A stretch of DNA of 64,000 nucleotides, from NCBI GenBank assembly GCA_019636335.1, contig JAHBXR010000004.1:186001-250000 (forward strand), read 5' to 3'. Origin of the DNA: Pirellulales bacterium (GTDB taxonomy: Bacteria; Planctomycetota; Planctomycetia; Pirellulales; JAEUIK01). The position numbers and the translations under genes were made by a program. Of the stretch, positions 63,717-64,000 are shown in pieces (position 1 is the first letter of the stretch; every line of letters begins with the position of its first letter). The notes below the pieces were generated by a model. That model was not told the DNA's origin. It did not search any database and saw only the letters and a list, made by a program, of their open reading frames with translations.

Positions 63717-64000
63717 GCCGGTTGCTCGCCGATGGCCAGCGCCAGGAGCAGCGCCACGGTGCTGGCGGCGTTGAGCGACATGTGCAGCGCAAGGCCCGGC
63801 CAGATGCGGTGTGTGCGCGAGTAGAGATATCCCAGACTCAGGGCCAGGATGAAGATCGGCACGGGATCGGGGCCGTGCCCGGCGTGCAGCGCGGCGAAAA
63901 TCACCGACGAAATCAGAATGGGCACTAGCCCCACGGGCAGACGGCGCGGTTCGTCGACGTCCTGGGCGCTGAACCGCTCGAGCCAGCCCTGCAGGAAGAC
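63713..64000 (-). CDS. CPBP intramembrane metalloprotease, C-terminal part (gene continues past the window)
   Basis: 95 codons are visible, with the frame open to the window edge; the start lies beyond 64000. VFLQGWLERF may be the area of the first EExxxR motif. ILISSVIFAALHAGHG carries the second (Phe-x-x-x-His) and WPGLALHMSLNAASTVALL the third (His-x-x-x-Asn). Membrane helices alternate with short loops. The family includes Rce1/Abi-type proteases and bacteriocin-immunity-like proteins; the role here is unknown. The TAG stop is given by the end of the decayed palindromic element. Confidence 0.82.
   Translation of the reverse strand, partial: VFLQGWLERFSAQDVDEPRRLPVGLVPILISSVIFAALHAGHGPDPVPIFILALSLGYLYSRTHRIWPGLALHMSLNAASTVALLLALAIGEQPA

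Noticed and set aside
1..64000. tRNA, rRNA, CRISPR or insertion sequence
   Set aside because: No T-loop-like GGTTCRA-type sites in gaps, no regularly spaced short repeats of CRISPR kind, and no transposase motifs were seen in any frame.

Overview
The window comes from a GC-rich bacterial chromosome that is almost certainly a planctomycete, probably of the Pirellula/Blastopirellula branch (Pirellulales). The evidence is the secreted proteins with an N-terminal LExRRLL sorting-type motif (6804-9323 and 9284-9724), an ELWxxDGT-repeat protein, a BBP7-type outer-membrane beta-barrel (12418-14304), a BBP2-type porin (48618-50054), and an isolated formylmethanofuran dehydrogenase subunit C, a methanopterin C1 gene that planctomycetes share with methylotrophs and archaea. 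Forty-four protein genes are supported. I found no tRNA, rRNA, CRISPR array, prophage or intact insertion sequence.

Layout. 1-6.4 kb: the end of an SGNH-hydrolase-like protein that has lost its catalytic residues, the housekeeping sigma factor (minus strand), an acyl-CoA carboxylase beta subunit with an enoyl-CoA hydratase (branched-chain catabolism), and a PIG-L deacetylase. 6.8-14.3 kb: a cell-surface region with the ELWxxDGT protein, a small LEPR-XLL protein, an SH3-domain secreted protein and the BBP7 barrel. 14.4-17 kb: myo-inositol oxygenase, FhcC, and a divergent MobA. 17.1-31.7 kb: an alpha-glucan/trehalose cluster, glgX - treS/maltokinase fusion - malQ - treZ - treY on the minus strand, with glgC divergent. 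31.9-36.4 kb: a small TPR-like protein, purine nucleoside phosphorylase, a degenerate CbiA/CobB-like protein and the magnesium channel MgtE. 36.4-44.5 kb: Der GTPase, family-4 uracil-DNA glycosylase, two alpha/beta hydrolases, a STAS protein, and an ECF sigma factor with an overlapping membrane protein and a secreted protein of unknown function. 44.6-50 kb: a fused 5-oxoprolinase and the cysteine-rich porin. 50.5-58 kb: a minus-strand housekeeping run of polA, coaE, rho, ribH, nusB and ftsY. 58.3-64 kb: a membrane-anchored coiled-coil protein, a HEAT-repeat protein overlapping a small membrane protein, an 84-residue protein, an EboC-like TatD hydrolase and the end of a CPBP protease.

How the genes work together. 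The glucan cluster holds two routes that can link glycogen and trehalose: TreY/TreZ cut trehalose from glucan ends, and TreS plus maltokinase interconverts trehalose and maltose and makes maltose 1-phosphate. GlgX, MalQ and GlgC supply debranching, chain rearrangement and ADP-glucose. FhcC belongs to a molybdenum or tungsten enzyme and lies beside mobA, which makes the guanine-dinucleotide form of that cofactor. The ECF sigma factor, the overlapping membrane protein and the two downstream secreted proteins look like one envelope-response unit.

The most unusual non-coding feature is a dispersed palindromic element. Two copies of the motif GTCAGGTAC-N3-GTACCTGAC lie 30 bases apart, at 38957-39034 and 48443-48517, with a decayed half copy at 63661-63716. 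Its ends provide the TAG stop codons of three genes. It resembles a REP doublet (REPIN). The most unusual protein is the CbiA/CobB homologue at 33512-34882, which has lost both the ATP-binding loop and the glutaminase cysteine.
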